Positions 42,102-51,783 of a stretch of 64,000 nt of DNA are shown piece after piece. Position numbers and translations under genes: made by a program. Origin of the DNA: an uncultured Eubacteriales bacterium (GTDB taxonomy: Bacteria; Bacillota; Clostridia; Christensenellales; Borkfalkiaceae); the NCBI GenBank assembly GCA_900542935.1, contig UQPN01000012.1, forward strand, positions 1 through 64,000, given 5' to 3'. Numbering within the stretch: the first letter of the stretch is position 1; every line of letters begins with the position of its first letter. Below the pieces are notes generated by a model. That model saw only the letters and a program-made list of their open reading frames with translations. It did not search any database and was not told where the DNA came from.

Positions 42102-43109
42102 TTATGGTACATCTTTTATCCCTTTTTTATATGCACACATACGTAATTCTTTTTCTTTATCATTTTCAAACACGTAACAAGACGAAACAGCTCTTGATAA
42201 TCCTGTATACAATAAATTTATAGATGGTTTTCCACTCCCGTATAAAATATAATTGTTTAAATCCATTATGATAATAATATCATTTTCTAAGCCTTTAAAC
42301 CTTCTTAATGCTGCATATGATATAAAGCCCACACATCGCTCTTCATACTTTTTAATTATCTTATTATACTTTGATAACCCAATCACATAAGACTCTTCGT
42401 AGGGGCAATTTGTTAATATTGTAATCTGCTCCGGTTTTATTTTTACTTCGTTAAGCAATGTATCCAAAAGTTTCTCAAACAACAAACTTTCTTCGTCATT
42501 ATTTCCGTATTTTATATATTCCACTTTTCCAGATTTATCTTCGTGCAAAGCAGGAATATCTAACCCTGTTAATCTTAACAGTTCATTTGCTATAGCTTGC
42601 GAATTACGACAATTCTTAGACAACTCTTTATCCAGGTAATTATCAACCCCCATCGCTTTTAAATACTGTTTAACATTCATTTCATATACAGAAAAATCGA
42701 ATATCAATTGATTGATATAATCCCCGAACATATACCATTTTCCTCTTGCCAGATTATTTTTCAACATCAATGACAATAACACCAATTTATTCGGCTCGAC
42801 ATAATCCTGAGCTTCGTCTAAAATCAATACATCTAATTCTAATGGTCTTGTTTGAAATGCTTTTAATGCGAGTTTATAGATATCATGATTGTAAAATCTT
42901 TGTCTTTCATCTATCGGCAAAAGTCTCGGATCAAAGCTTTGAGACACCAACTTCAATTCCTTGCAGTATGATAACAACCACTCTAATATTGCACCGACTA
43001 TAATATTCGGGTATTTCTTTGGGGAAAACTGATCTTTCAGATAATCTCCCAATAATATGTTATACGAAAAAACTCCGACTTTATAGCCATTATCATAAGA
43101 TAATTCCAC
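42102..43109 (-). pseudogene. SF1 (UvrD/Rep-type) helicase, C-terminal part lacking Walker A
   Basis: 335 codons. Motif II is DVLILDEAQDY near 93-103, motif III FGDYINQLIF near 126-135, motif IV/IVa TILTNCPY, motif V FKGLENDIIIIMDL near 268-281, and motif VI LLYTGLSRAVSSCYVF near 296-311. The frame begins at about the region just after motif I (YKVGVFSYNILLGDYLK), so the Walker A loop and any N-terminal domain (NERD-type nucleases are common partners) are missing. There is no ribosome site at the ATG. The A/T-rich composition differs from the neighbouring operons and suggests a separate origin. Confidence 0.75.
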
Positions 43110-43182
43110 TCGTTTAATATACTTTCCGTATTTTTATACCTGTGCCGATCAAGCATTCCGCGAATACATTTCGCCTTTTTGA

Positions 43183-43896
43183 TCAGTCGCGGTATGCCAC
43201 GTCGATTACAAACGCGGGGCGCGATTCGTCTGTCTTCGAAGCAAAGTTTCCGATCGTCCGCCCCGAAAGCAGGATGCGATCGCCCGCGCCGATTTCAAGC
43301 ATCTCGGTGCGCTCGTCGAACAGCGAACGAATCACCGCGCTTTCAACCTTGCGCGACGGCACAAATTCAAGGCTTTTAAACTCGCCGAACACGCCGATTT
43401 TTACGGGCGCGCCGACGTTATCGCAAATCACTTCGCAAAGATCGTTTATCTCGCCGTCTACGTCGCGCTTATGCGTAGCTACGGCATACACGTCTTTATT
43501 AAACGCGCAGCAGGTTACGTACGGTTTGCGATCCCCGATCACGCGCGGAAACGCCGCGTTTCTCGCAAGCACCGCGGGCGCGTTCTGCGTAACTCTCTTT
43601 CCTACGGCAGGCGCAAACCACGTTTTTTTAATCAGCATCGTATCGGGCAGCAATTCTTCCGATTCCCTGATTACGCCGCCGGCGAATGCCGGCACTTCAC
43701 GCTGCCACCGCACCGCCGCTACGCTCTCTTGCAAACGATCGCCCGCGTATACGTGTTCCTTGCTCGCCGGCGAACGCATAATCCCGTTCGCGCAACCAAG
43801 CGAAGCCGCGATATACGGCTCGTCTTCGGCGTTTACTATGCCTTTCGCGCTCTTCAATATATACGAAAGCCGATCGAGCGTGGTGGCTTCGGACAT
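43183..43896 (-). pseudogene. C-terminal fragment of an unidentified glycosidase-like protein
   Basis: 237 codons from an ATG at 43896 that has no ribosome site; the frame stays open upstream into the preceding lipoprotein gene. The sequence (YAGDRLQESVAAVRWQRE, IKKTWFAPAVGKRVTQNAP, PYVTCCAFNKDVYAVATHKR, then GVFGEFKSLEF) looks like the end of a TIM-barrel enzyme followed by a beta-sandwich. I cannot assign a family. It lies at the tail of the third carbohydrate operon, next to the helicase fragment, so the original 5' part was probably lost in rearrangement. It could instead be a complete short gene with an unusual start. Confidence 0.45.
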
Positions 43897-43943
43897 AACG
43901 TCGATTACGTCGTATGAACGGAACGCTTCGCTGATTTGTAAAG

Positions 43944-44171
43944 TTATTCTTTCACGGGCGGAGTCCAGATTCCGCCGCCGTTATTGTCTTTTTTATCGTT
44001 GTTATGATCGTTTTTATCTTCGTTTTCGTTATTTTTATCGTTGTCTTCGGAAGGCTGCTTTTGATACCAGTTAATATAATTTTCGCCCTGAGAAGAACAC
44101 GACGAAAATGCAAACGCCATACCGGAAACAAGCGCGGCGATCACCAATATTTTCGCTAAAAACTTTTTCAT
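43944..44171 (-). CDS. Small lipoprotein with Asn/Asp/Lys-rich tail
   Basis: 75 residues. Signal peptide with lipobox AFSSC (Cys25), then a short aromatic patch (NYINWYQKQP) and a disordered stretch of Asn, Asp, Glu and Lys (about 41-66) ending GGGIWTPPVKE. GGTGAAAAC precedes the ATG. Function unknown; its position at the end of the third carbohydrate operon suggests a surface accessory role. Confidence 0.7.
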   Translation of the reverse strand: MKKFLAKILVIAALVSGMAFAFSSCSSQGENYINWYQKQPSEDNDKNNENEDKNDHNNDKKDNNGGGIWTPPVKE

Positions 44172-44218
44172 GTTTTCACCATTTCCCTTTATGATTTCTT
44201 TTCGTTGCGAGCTGTTAA

Positions 44219-44243
44219 GGCTGCCGTTTTTTATGCGGCAGCC
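44219..44243. terminator. Hairpin after the 44267-46723 gene
   Basis: GGCTGCCG (44219-44226) and CGGCAGCC (44236-44243) pair with a T-rich loop. The minus-strand T-tract after it is weak, so it may be an attenuator or mRNA-stabilising hairpin rather than a full terminator. Confidence 0.45.
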
Positions 44244-44266
44244 CCGCCTGTAATTGACGCAACCGA

Positions 44267-46723
44267 TCAGTTATCCGAAAGACTGCAAGCATATGTTGCC
44301 GTTGCGCTATACTTAAACGCACCGTTAATACCTACCGCTATCTTCGCTCCCTCGGCGAAGAAACCTGCGATTTTTTCAGCGTATACCGACGTTAAACTAT
44401 CGCCCCAATCCAACTTTGAAATGCCGTCAAATACCGTGAACGCATCTTTCGTGAATGCAAATATCAAACTACTTCCTATATAGAACGAAACCGACGCATT
44501 TACTTTATCTACCACGAATTTATAAACAACTTTATCCGTCGTATTTACGCCATTATAATACCAAGCATTGTTTTGTTCGTTTGTTCCTGCGCCCATACAA
44601 ACCTGAATTTGTCCCCACCGTCTGCAACCCACGGTAAGCTTATTATTCCCGTCGGTAAGACAAATTCCTATAACAGCTTCATCGTTTGTTCTCGTAATAT
44701 TGCTTACCGTAACTTCATACGTAAACGAATTGCTGGTAGCAGTATTCGGGAAGATAATCATCTGATCTATGCCGCTTACGGTGTACGTGCCGTTTTCGTT
44801 TAATTCGGGCGTATTATTGCTCGCCACGTTTCCGTATTTACCCGCAAGCCACGTGCCGTCTTTCAGCTGAACGTCGGCAATATTTTCGCCGTTTACAACC
44901 GTAATTTCTTTCGTTGCGCCGTGTTTGCCGTTGGCGAATACAAGCGTGTGCTTGCCTTCCGCAATCAAAACGCTATACGAGCCGTTTTCCTGCACGGAAA
45001 TCGGCGTGAAAATGCCGTCCACCGTCAGCGAAGTAGCCGTAAGATCAACGCCATCGGCAGCCGAAATCGTACCCGAAACGGCATAGAGTTTTGCCATAGA
45101 ATACGTATATGTAATACTGCGAACGCTTTGATCGCTCACATTTTGCGCCACGTAGAAAAGCATCGGGGCAATTTCTTTATTTTCGCCGATAAAATTCTGC
45201 ATGATCAGGTCTTTCATGGCTGTTGCGTTATCCTCGCCCCAACTCACTTTGCACGCCGAAGGCAACGTGATGCCGTCCGCATTGATCGTAAGAGCGATAA
45301 TTTTATTCACGTACAGGTACAGCGCATTACTCGTGCGGATAATCTTATATCCTCTCTGAGAACCGCCGAAGTAGCCGTAATTCGTTTCGTTATATCCGGC
45401 ATATCCTACTTCTTTATCGCCTATGCGCACACGCAAATTTTCCCAACGGCTGAACGAAAAGCTTACCGAAACATTGCCGTTCGTCAGCGCAAGTCCGTAG
45501 AAGCCATTATAGTCACTACCTACCCACGGAAAATTTTTCATACTGAAATTATATTCCGCTTCATCTGCCGTGGCAGCGTTGGGCAGCGGCAACGAATAAT
45601 CGCTTACTTTCCCGCTGACGGTAACCGAGCCGTCAAGCGCGGCGTTTTTATCATAAGTAACTTCCGAATTAACTTTCTCGGATTTATAATTGCCGATTGC
45701 ATACGTATTTTTTTTCAGCGTTGCGTTGATCGCTTCGGTGGTTGCGCTTACTTCTACGCCGTCCGCATACGCGATATACCCTTCGGTTTCGAATACAAAA
45801 TCGTGCTTACCTGCGGGAAGTTGTATGCTGAAACTGCCGCTTTCGCTCACCGCCGCGCCCGTATCTTCGCCGTTTACGTACACTTTCACTTTCGTTAAAT
45901 CAATACCGTCCGCGCAGGAAATCGTACCGGTTACGTCGAATTTTTCAAGCTCGTAGTAAATCGTCATCGAGCCGGTGGCGTAATCGGTGGCTTTGATTTC
46001 CTGTGTTTTTGCTTCGTCCCAATACCATTGAACTACGTTGTATCCGCCGACCTGTGCGGGCAGCTGCGTATAGAAGGTATCGCCGTAATACAGGCCGCCG
46101 ATTTTCTCGGTTTCGCCCGCGCCGTAAGTAAGCGTATATTCGCCCATGTATTCTTTTAATTGCGTATCGTACGCGCCTTCATTCATACCGATATTTTTCC
46201 ACGCCACGTATGCCATAGAAGCTTTCACTTCTTCGGTGTAGTACACGTTTGTGCCGTCGTCGATATACCCGCGCGCCACAAGCGTTCTGTTTTCCTGTCC
46301 TGCGGGAATCAGCGTTGCGTCGAGATAGGCATACGAAGTATAGCTGCCGTTCTCTTGTTTTTCCCACTTCACGTCTACTTTCGAAGCGATTTCGCTATCT
46401 TTCGTCAGCTCGGAAAGATTGTTTTTTCTGTACAAATCGTAGGGCAAAACCACTACGCCCGCCGTATGAGCTTCGTCGGCGTATGCCGCCTGCGCCGCAT
46501 CGAGATTGAGTACAAAACGCATTTGTTTTGCGATACTCTCGCCCGCGCCTGAAATATACACGGAAGCACCCGGGCAAGTGAAGCCGTTAAGCAAATCCAA
46601 AGCGCTTTCCTGACCTTCCGCCACGGCTTTATGATTGCCAAGCGTGGCGATACCGCCGAACGCGCCGCCGAGCAGCACGGCAACCGCCGCACCCGCTAAA
46701 ATGTTTCTGGTTTTGGTTTTCAT
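44267..46723 (-). CDS. Large secreted surface protein with duplicated adhesin-like halves
   Basis: 818 residues from the ATG at 46723, with AGGAGG about 9 bases upstream. Sec signal peptide, cleavage probable near HKAVA-EG (about residue 36), no lipobox. After an N-terminal domain and an InlB-type beta-grasp-like repeat (about 210-270, YYGDTFYTQLPAQVGGYNVVQWYWDEAKT), the protein contains two matching halves. In each, a carboxypeptidase-regulatory-like domain (VTGTISCADGIDLTKVKVYVNG; VSGTISAADGVDLTATSLTVDG) is followed by a jelly-roll or laminin-G-like domain that closes with a WG motif (KVSWGEDNATAMKDLIMQNF; KLDWGDSLTSVYAEKIAGFF). No enzyme motif. Likely glycan binding. Confidence 0.75.
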   Translation of the reverse strand: MKTKTRNILAGAAVAVLLGGAFGGIATLGNHKAVAEGQESALDLLNGFTCPGASVYISGAGESIAKQMRFVLNLDAAQAAYADEAHTAGVVVLPYDLYRKNNLSELTKDSEIASKVDVKWEKQENGSYTSYAYLDATLIPAGQENRTLVARGYIDDGTNVYYTEEVKASMAYVAWKNIGMNEGAYDTQLKEYMGEYTLTYGAGETEKIGGLYYGDTFYTQLPAQVGGYNVVQWYWDEAKTQEIKATDYATGSMTIYYELEKFDVTGTISCADGIDLTKVKVYVNGEDTGAAVSESGSFSIQLPAGKHDFVFETEGYIAYADGVEVSATTEAINATLKKNTYAIGNYKSEKVNSEVTYDKNAALDGSVTVSGKVSDYSLPLPNAATADEAEYNFSMKNFPWVGSDYNGFYGLALTNGNVSVSFSFSRWENLRVRIGDKEVGYAGYNETNYGYFGGSQRGYKIIRTSNALYLYVNKIIALTINADGITLPSACKVSWGEDNATAMKDLIMQNFIGENKEIAPMLFYVAQNVSDQSVRSITYTYSMAKLYAVSGTISAADGVDLTATSLTVDGIFTPISVQENGSYSVLIAEGKHTLVFANGKHGATKEITVVNGENIADVQLKDGTWLAGKYGNVASNNTPELNENGTYTVSGIDQMIIFPNTATSNSFTYEVTVSNITRTNDEAVIGICLTDGNNKLTVGCRRWGQIQVCMGAGTNEQNNAWYYNGVNTTDKVVYKFVVDKVNASVSFYIGSSLIFAFTKDAFTVFDGISKLDWGDSLTSVYAEKIAGFFAEGAKIAVGINGAFKYSATATYACSLSDN

Positions 46724-46740
46724 AATTTTTTCCTCCTTTC

Positions 46741-46911
46741 TTAAATTTCCTTCCCTTGAATGTAGGTATTGTCGCGATTTTCCTCCCAATTTCCCCATTC
46801 ACCCCACGTCAATTTCGCGTTGCCACCGCTTGTGCGGACAATCTCGCGATCGTCCGAGAATTGTCTGAAAGTCGCTTGCGGACTTTCGTACCGTTTTTTG
46901 TTACTTCTCAT
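46741..46911 (-). CDS. Undescribed 56-residue protein within the third carbohydrate operon
   Basis: A short open frame with a near-consensus ribosome site: GAGGAGG lies 9 bases before the ATG at 46911, the only strong unassigned site I found. The product starts MRSNKKRYESPQATFRQFSD, then has a Gly/Trp-rich part (TSGGNAKLTWGEWGNWEENR) and ends IQGKEI. It has no signal peptide or membrane helix. The N-terminal K-x-Y-x-x-P-x(n)-F layout recalls short uncharacterised proteins seen in many gut Clostridia; that comparison is from memory. It lies between two large secreted-protein genes, 17 bp before the next start, so it must be co-transcribed with them. Confidence 0.65.
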   Translation of the reverse strand: MRSNKKRYESPQATFRQFSDDREIVRTSGGNAKLTWGEWGNWEENRDNTYIQGKEI

Positions 46912-47035
46912 TGCATCCTTCCTCCTCTAAGAAAATTCTTTTTGGCAGACCGCCCGAACGATTGCATTTTCAGGCGGCTGCTTCGTGCCGTGATATTTTT
47001 ACGCGGATATTGCCGCGCCCCAAACGCCGCCGCGA

Positions 47036-49666
47036 TCAGTCGATTTTCGTGCCGTCGCGATCGGGGGTGAAATCGCCCCACTTGCCGTCCCAGATCAATC
47101 CGCCGGAATTTTTATCGAATTTTGTGAAGTCGATCGAAAATTCCGCCCGAATGGCTTTCTGACAGTACGCGCGGACGCCGATTGCCGTTTCGCTTTCGTA
47201 CATAAACATTTTTTGCAGGTCGGCGTCGATTGCGGCTTTGCTCGCTTCGCCCCAGCCGATCTTCGAGCCTTCGGCAAGGTGCAAGCCTGCCCCATCGAGC
47301 CACGCGCGCGGCGTACCGACGCCGTTTTCGGAAACTTCGCCGATCACAATCGAATTATTGTTCTTTCTCACGCGGAACGTAAACTTACCCGAGCCGTCCG
47401 TTGCGCCCGCGGCGGGTTGACGTATCGTAACGCCGCTCTTAAATCCCGTGAGCAGAAGCTCTCTGCCGGGAACGGAATTGGTAGCGCCGCTGCCGGTGGC
47501 GATCATCACGCCACAATTTTCGAGATTAACTTTCAAAATCACCGTGTATTTGCCGTTGGTGATTAAAATGCCCGCGAGATCGTTTTTCACGGCGTTCGTG
47601 ATGTCGATCGTTACGTCCGCCTGCCAATCTGTGCCTTTCATGTGCTTGTAGTACTGCGTAACACTGCGATTTTCCACGTAGTAATTGCCGGTGGTTTCGT
47701 TGTAATCGAGCGTGCCGCTGCCCGTAAGTTTCTTACCGTTTACCTGCACGTTGCCCCACGCGTTTTCGCTCACATCGATCACCTTCGTAAAGCTCTTCGT
47801 GGTTGCCACGCTCTCTTCTTTGCCGTTGATATCGGTGGAGGTTACGGTGTCGTTCAGCGTAAATTCGGCTTCGCTTTCGTGATAGCCGGAAAACGTTGTA
47901 ACTAAACGATAATTGCCGTTGGTTTCAATCGCCCTGCCGTCCACTTCGTAGCTGCCTTCTTTGGGGAGATACACGATCACATAGCCCGAATCGTTGGGGA
48001 TACCTTGATAGAACAGGTGTTTTTCGCTGCCGTAGATTTTATACGTGCCGTCTTTTACAAGCTCGCCGTTTTTATCTTTGTATGCAACCGTCGTGCGCAC
48101 AAGATCGGCTCTGTTAAACGCTTTGAATGTTGCGGTAAACGTTACGTCGCCCGTCGGCGTGAAAGTGTATTCGCATTCGTCGTTCATCGCCGCCGTGATT
48201 TCGTCGTATTTATCCTCGCCGTTCATGCCGATTTGCGTCAGCACGCCACGGGAGGCGGGAACGAACGAAACGGTAACTTCTTCGCCTTTCGGCACTGCGT
48301 ACGCGCTGCCCGTAACGTTTCCGTAAGTGCTTGCCCCGGGAACGCTTACGAAATACATATATTTGGACAGTTCCGCTTTGAGTTCGCTTTCCTTTCCCTC
48401 GAAATTTTCGTATTTATAATCGAGAATTTCCACGCCCTGCGAGGTGTAAATGCCGCAATATACTTTATCCTGCAAGTCCTGAATACGCTCGCTTTTCCAG
48501 TACGTGTCGCCGTAGAAATAATAGAACATATCGCCCTGCTTGATCACGCGGAAGGTGACGAAATCTTCGCCGATACCCGTAGCGATATTGCCGCCCGAAA
48601 TGCCGATTTTATTCTGCCAGTGAAACGAATCGATCTGGCGGCAGGTTTGCAGTTGCAGCGTAGCGGGCGCGCCGCTTGCCACGGAAGAATACACCGAATA
48701 ATCTGCGTTGGAATTTTCGGTGAGCAACCCGAATCTGCCGTATACTTTATCGCCGCGAATCTTAATCTCCGAGCCGTCCGAGGTTTTATCGAGCGGCTTT
48801 AACGCGGCTTCAAACATAAAGTCTTTCGCGTACGCGTTTTTCAGCCAGATAATCTGCGTTTTGCCCGCGGTGGTGTATAAATTGCCGTTTTCGTTTTTCG
48901 TCCAACGGTCGGTTGCCGTCACGCCGTTTTCCACACTGCCGAAATCTTCACCCCGTATTTCTCCCGCGTAGCCGTCTTTATTAAACCGGAAATACGTTTC
49001 TTCGCGCCACAGACACGTGCCGAGCACTTCGGTGGATTCCCCGCTGTAATTCACGTACATCTGAATATCTTCGGGGTAGCCGTTTTCGCTGAGTTCCGCC
49101 TCGGTATAATACAAGTCTTTCCACGTGAGAAAAAGCTCCGCCGTCATCGTACATTCCGTTTCCGTATTCAGCTCGCCCTCTACGTGCGCCTTGTAATAGT
49201 ACGGCACGCGGTTTTTCGAGCGGCAGTAGTACGGATCGAGCTGGAACTGAAAACACCGCCCTTCGTGATAAGCAAGCGTTTGAATATCGTAAGTTTCCGT
49301 ACCCGTTTTGCAAAGATATATGTTAAATGCAGAACGGTTTGTAAACCGCGTGCGATACGACATTTTCGGGTCGGTGGCTTTCACCGCGATATACACGCCC
49401 TTTTTCGTGAAATGCGTGGTGGCTTCCCATTCTTTGCCTTTCACCGACTGAGAGAGATAGTTTTTATTCTGCCAAGCCGCTTCGTTTAAAATGCCGTCAA
49501 TTTTCATATCTTCGTCCGGCGTGCCGGCAAACGGCTTATTGAACGCGTATTCGTACGGCTCGCTTTCCGCCGCGCTTGTGTCCTTTTCGGCGCAGCCTGC
49601 CGCCCCGCATGCGAACGCTGCGGAAAAAAGCGCGGCTGCCAACAAGAGTTTCGTTTTTGTTTTCAT
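47036..49666 (-). CDS. Surface lipoprotein with CBM9/DOMON-like N-terminus and lectin-like modules
   Basis: 876 residues from the ATG at 49666, with AAAGGGG 7 bases upstream; the longer frame is unsupported. Lipobox AAGC (Cys25). Residues about 45-265 form a CBM9/DOMON-like domain (DEDMKIDGILNEAAWQNKNY; KGVYIAVKATDPKMSYRTRF; LWREETYFRFNKDGY). A laminin-G/jelly-roll-type domain covers about 275-445 (KDFMFEAALKPLDK; GDMFYYFYGDTYW). A repeat-rich middle (about 455-660) follows, then a second lectin-like domain (about 660-830, closing KIGWGEASKAAIDADLQKMF) that matches the WG-closing motif of the 44267-46723 product. The extreme C-terminus is WDGKWGDFTPDRDGTKID. Binding rather than catalysis is likely. 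Confidence 0.75.
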   Translation of the reverse strand: MKTKTKLLLAAALFSAAFACGAAGCAEKDTSAAESEPYEYAFNKPFAGTPDEDMKIDGILNEAAWQNKNYLSQSVKGKEWEATTHFTKKGVYIAVKATDPKMSYRTRFTNRSAFNIYLCKTGTETYDIQTLAYHEGRCFQFQLDPYYCRSKNRVPYYYKAHVEGELNTETECTMTAELFLTWKDLYYTEAELSENGYPEDIQMYVNYSGESTEVLGTCLWREETYFRFNKDGYAGEIRGEDFGSVENGVTATDRWTKNENGNLYTTAGKTQIIWLKNAYAKDFMFEAALKPLDKTSDGSEIKIRGDKVYGRFGLLTENSNADYSVYSSVASGAPATLQLQTCRQIDSFHWQNKIGISGGNIATGIGEDFVTFRVIKQGDMFYYFYGDTYWKSERIQDLQDKVYCGIYTSQGVEILDYKYENFEGKESELKAELSKYMYFVSVPGASTYGNVTGSAYAVPKGEEVTVSFVPASRGVLTQIGMNGEDKYDEITAAMNDECEYTFTPTGDVTFTATFKAFNRADLVRTTVAYKDKNGELVKDGTYKIYGSEKHLFYQGIPNDSGYVIVYLPKEGSYEVDGRAIETNGNYRLVTTFSGYHESEAEFTLNDTVTSTDINGKEESVATTKSFTKVIDVSENAWGNVQVNGKKLTGSGTLDYNETTGNYYVENRSVTQYYKHMKGTDWQADVTIDITNAVKNDLAGILITNGKYTVILKVNLENCGVMIATGSGATNSVPGRELLLTGFKSGVTIRQPAAGATDGSGKFTFRVRKNNNSIVIGEVSENGVGTPRAWLDGAGLHLAEGSKIGWGEASKAAIDADLQKMFMYESETAIGVRAYCQKAIRAEFSIDFTKFDKNSGGLIWDGKWGDFTPDRDGTKID

Positions 49667-49680
49667 CGTTTTTCCCCTTT

Positions 49681-51762
49681 TTATTTGCCGAGTACCACGA
49701 TTTCGGAAATTTTCAACTCTCCTTGATCGTTGTACAAATCGCTTTTCTGTACGAAAATCGTAATGCTGTTCACCTTGATTTCGTTGAAGGTAGCCACCGC
49801 CGCGCTGCCCGGCTGCAAATTGCCCATGCCCGTTACGTATGCCGCCGCGTTGTACGGCAGATTTTTTATGTAACATTTCGTTTCGCCGCCCGTATGCCAC
49901 AAAGGCGTTTCCGCCAGATTAAACTGTATCAGCGAAATATTTTTAAACGCGTTGTTCGTGGAATACGAGTTGTACACAAGCACACCGCGCACCGTAACGG
50001 GCGTATCGAACGTGAGCGTGATTTCCGTGGTTTTATCTTTCTTTTCCGCCCGGAACTCTCTATCCGCGAACTCGCCGCGCGTTACCCGCATGCCGTCGTT
50101 TAAATATTTCAGGGTATCGCCTCTGCCGTTTTTCGCCGTAATTTTCGCTTGTTTCGCCACGTTTTTATAGCCCGTTGCCGCTTCCGTTTTCGGCTGCAAC
50201 GAAGTAGTCGGTCCGTTTGCGATCGGCATATAAATGCCCGTGTTTTCCATATATTGCATCGAGCAGGAAGAAAGCGCGTAAAGCCGTCCCTGATCGAGTC
50301 CGCCGAACGGCGTTTGTCTCTGCCAGTGCGCGATCCATATCTCTTCGCCGACTTCCACAAACGATACGTGTCCGAGATTGCTCATGAAATCGTTCACCGA
50401 AGGATCTACGCCTAAAATATACGCGCCGTCCTCTACGTTCGGCTTGATAAACCCTTCAAGCGGATGATAACTATACGCCGCTTTGCAATCATAGTCGCCC
50501 GACGTGCGGTCTACGCCGCCCATCGCGTACGAACACACATACACGGTTTTGCCGTCTTTGTCTTTCGTCTGAATCATGTTCGGCGCTTCCACAAGGTTGA
50601 ATTCGTTCTGCCCGTCGTCGCTTTCCGTGCCGTCTTCGTACGTGGTGTAGCTTGCCCAGCTTCTGCCAAGGTGCCGCGGCTTATCCGGATCGAACACGCC
50701 TTTCGCGGGATCGCCCGTGTATTCCGTGCGCACAAACTTTTTTCCGAGCGACGCGTTTTTATTGCCGAGCATTTCCGTGCCGGTAAAACTTGAAGTATAC
50801 GTGCCGCGCATCATACACGTAAGCGTGGTGTAATCGGGCGATACCATATCCTTCATTTTCACACCCCACACGGTATGCCCGCCCGGGTTTTTTGCGGACA
50901 TGTGCCGGCAGAAATACAGATACAGATCGCCGTTTGTATCGAAGAAAGGCGATACGTCGATAATCGAAAAAATCTCGTCGCGATCTTCGAAATCGACGGA
51001 AGCTTTAAATTCGTTCGTATAGAACAGCTCGTCGCACTCTTCGTCCAGTAAAATCGTGGGGTTGATTTCATCGAGAACGTACCCGTTCAGGTTTTTCTTA
51101 TCCGCGCCGCCGTACATGTTTTCGCTCGTACACGGCAGGAACGGTCCGCACGGGCTCTCCGATACCGCCACGCCGATATAAAAGCGCGAATTCAACGCCG
51201 TATCGCTCGTATATCTCGCGCCCGCACGCCGCAATTCAACGTCGTTCACCTTGCTCGCCGCCGTGTAGTAAAGATAATACTTGCCGTCCTTCTGGTTGCG
51301 GATACATTCCGGCGCGTACATGTTGCTTGATACCCAGGTATCCGCGCCAAGCTTCAGCGAATAGCAGTTATCCACCGCGCCGCACATTTCCCAGTCCACC
51401 ATATCCCGCGAACGCGAAGTAAGCACGTAGGGATAGTACGCCGCTTCGCCGTTCTCTTTCGTGGGATTTTTTCCGTCCGCCGTACTCGGCACTCCGCCCC
51501 CTTTTGTGGAATACATATAAAACCAGCCGCCGTTTACGGTGTCTTCTTCTTCGCTCACCCACATCACGTCGCCGTCGCCCGAACCGTCGTTTGCGATTTC
51601 CGCAGAGTTCCGCCATAATAGGTCGCTGTCGTATTCGTCGATATTCATACCGTCGAAATGCGAGAGCTCGAAACCTTCCGCTTTCGGCGCTTTCGCGCAA
51701 GCGGTTGCCTGCGATAAAAACATCACCGACATCGCCGCTATCAGAATTTTCTTGATTCTCAT
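49681..51762 (-). CDS. GH43-type glycosidase lipoprotein with C-terminal discoidin-like domain
   Basis: 693 residues. Lipobox ATAC (Cys22). The five-bladed propeller (about 40-530) shows NMYAPECIRNQKDGKYYLYY near 147-166, VLDEINPTILLDEECDELFY near 230-249, IIDVSPFFDTNGDLYLYF near 265-282 (Asp candidate for pKa control) and FNLVEAPNMIQTKDKDGKTV near 388-407 (Glu candidate for the general acid). These fit GH43 and related families, which act on arabinans, xylans or galactans. A beta-sandwich of the F5/8 (discoidin, CBM32-like) type follows at about 560-693 (VTVRGVLVYNSYS; LKISEIVVLGK). It is exported to the cell surface, where it would trim polymer before uptake by the adjacent CUT1 importer. 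Confidence 0.82.
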   Translation of the reverse strand: MRIKKILIAAMSVMFLSQATACAKAPKAEGFELSHFDGMNIDEYDSDLLWRNSAEIANDGSGDGDVMWVSEEEDTVNGGWFYMYSTKGGGVPSTADGKNPTKENGEAAYYPYVLTSRSRDMVDWEMCGAVDNCYSLKLGADTWVSSNMYAPECIRNQKDGKYYLYYTAASKVNDVELRRAGARYTSDTALNSRFYIGVAVSESPCGPFLPCTSENMYGGADKKNLNGYVLDEINPTILLDEECDELFYTNEFKASVDFEDRDEIFSIIDVSPFFDTNGDLYLYFCRHMSAKNPGGHTVWGVKMKDMVSPDYTTLTCMMRGTYTSSFTGTEMLGNKNASLGKKFVRTEYTGDPAKGVFDPDKPRHLGRSWASYTTYEDGTESDDGQNEFNLVEAPNMIQTKDKDGKTVYVCSYAMGGVDRTSGDYDCKAAYSYHPLEGFIKPNVEDGAYILGVDPSVNDFMSNLGHVSFVEVGEEIWIAHWQRQTPFGGLDQGRLYALSSCSMQYMENTGIYMPIANGPTTSLQPKTEAATGYKNVAKQAKITAKNGRGDTLKYLNDGMRVTRGEFADREFRAEKKDKTTEITLTFDTPVTVRGVLVYNSYSTNNAFKNISLIQFNLAETPLWHTGGETKCYIKNLPYNAAAYVTGMGNLQPGSAAVATFNEIKVNSITIFVQKSDLYNDQGELKISEIVVLGK

Positions 51763-51783
51763 ATTTTTCTCCTTGTTTACTTT

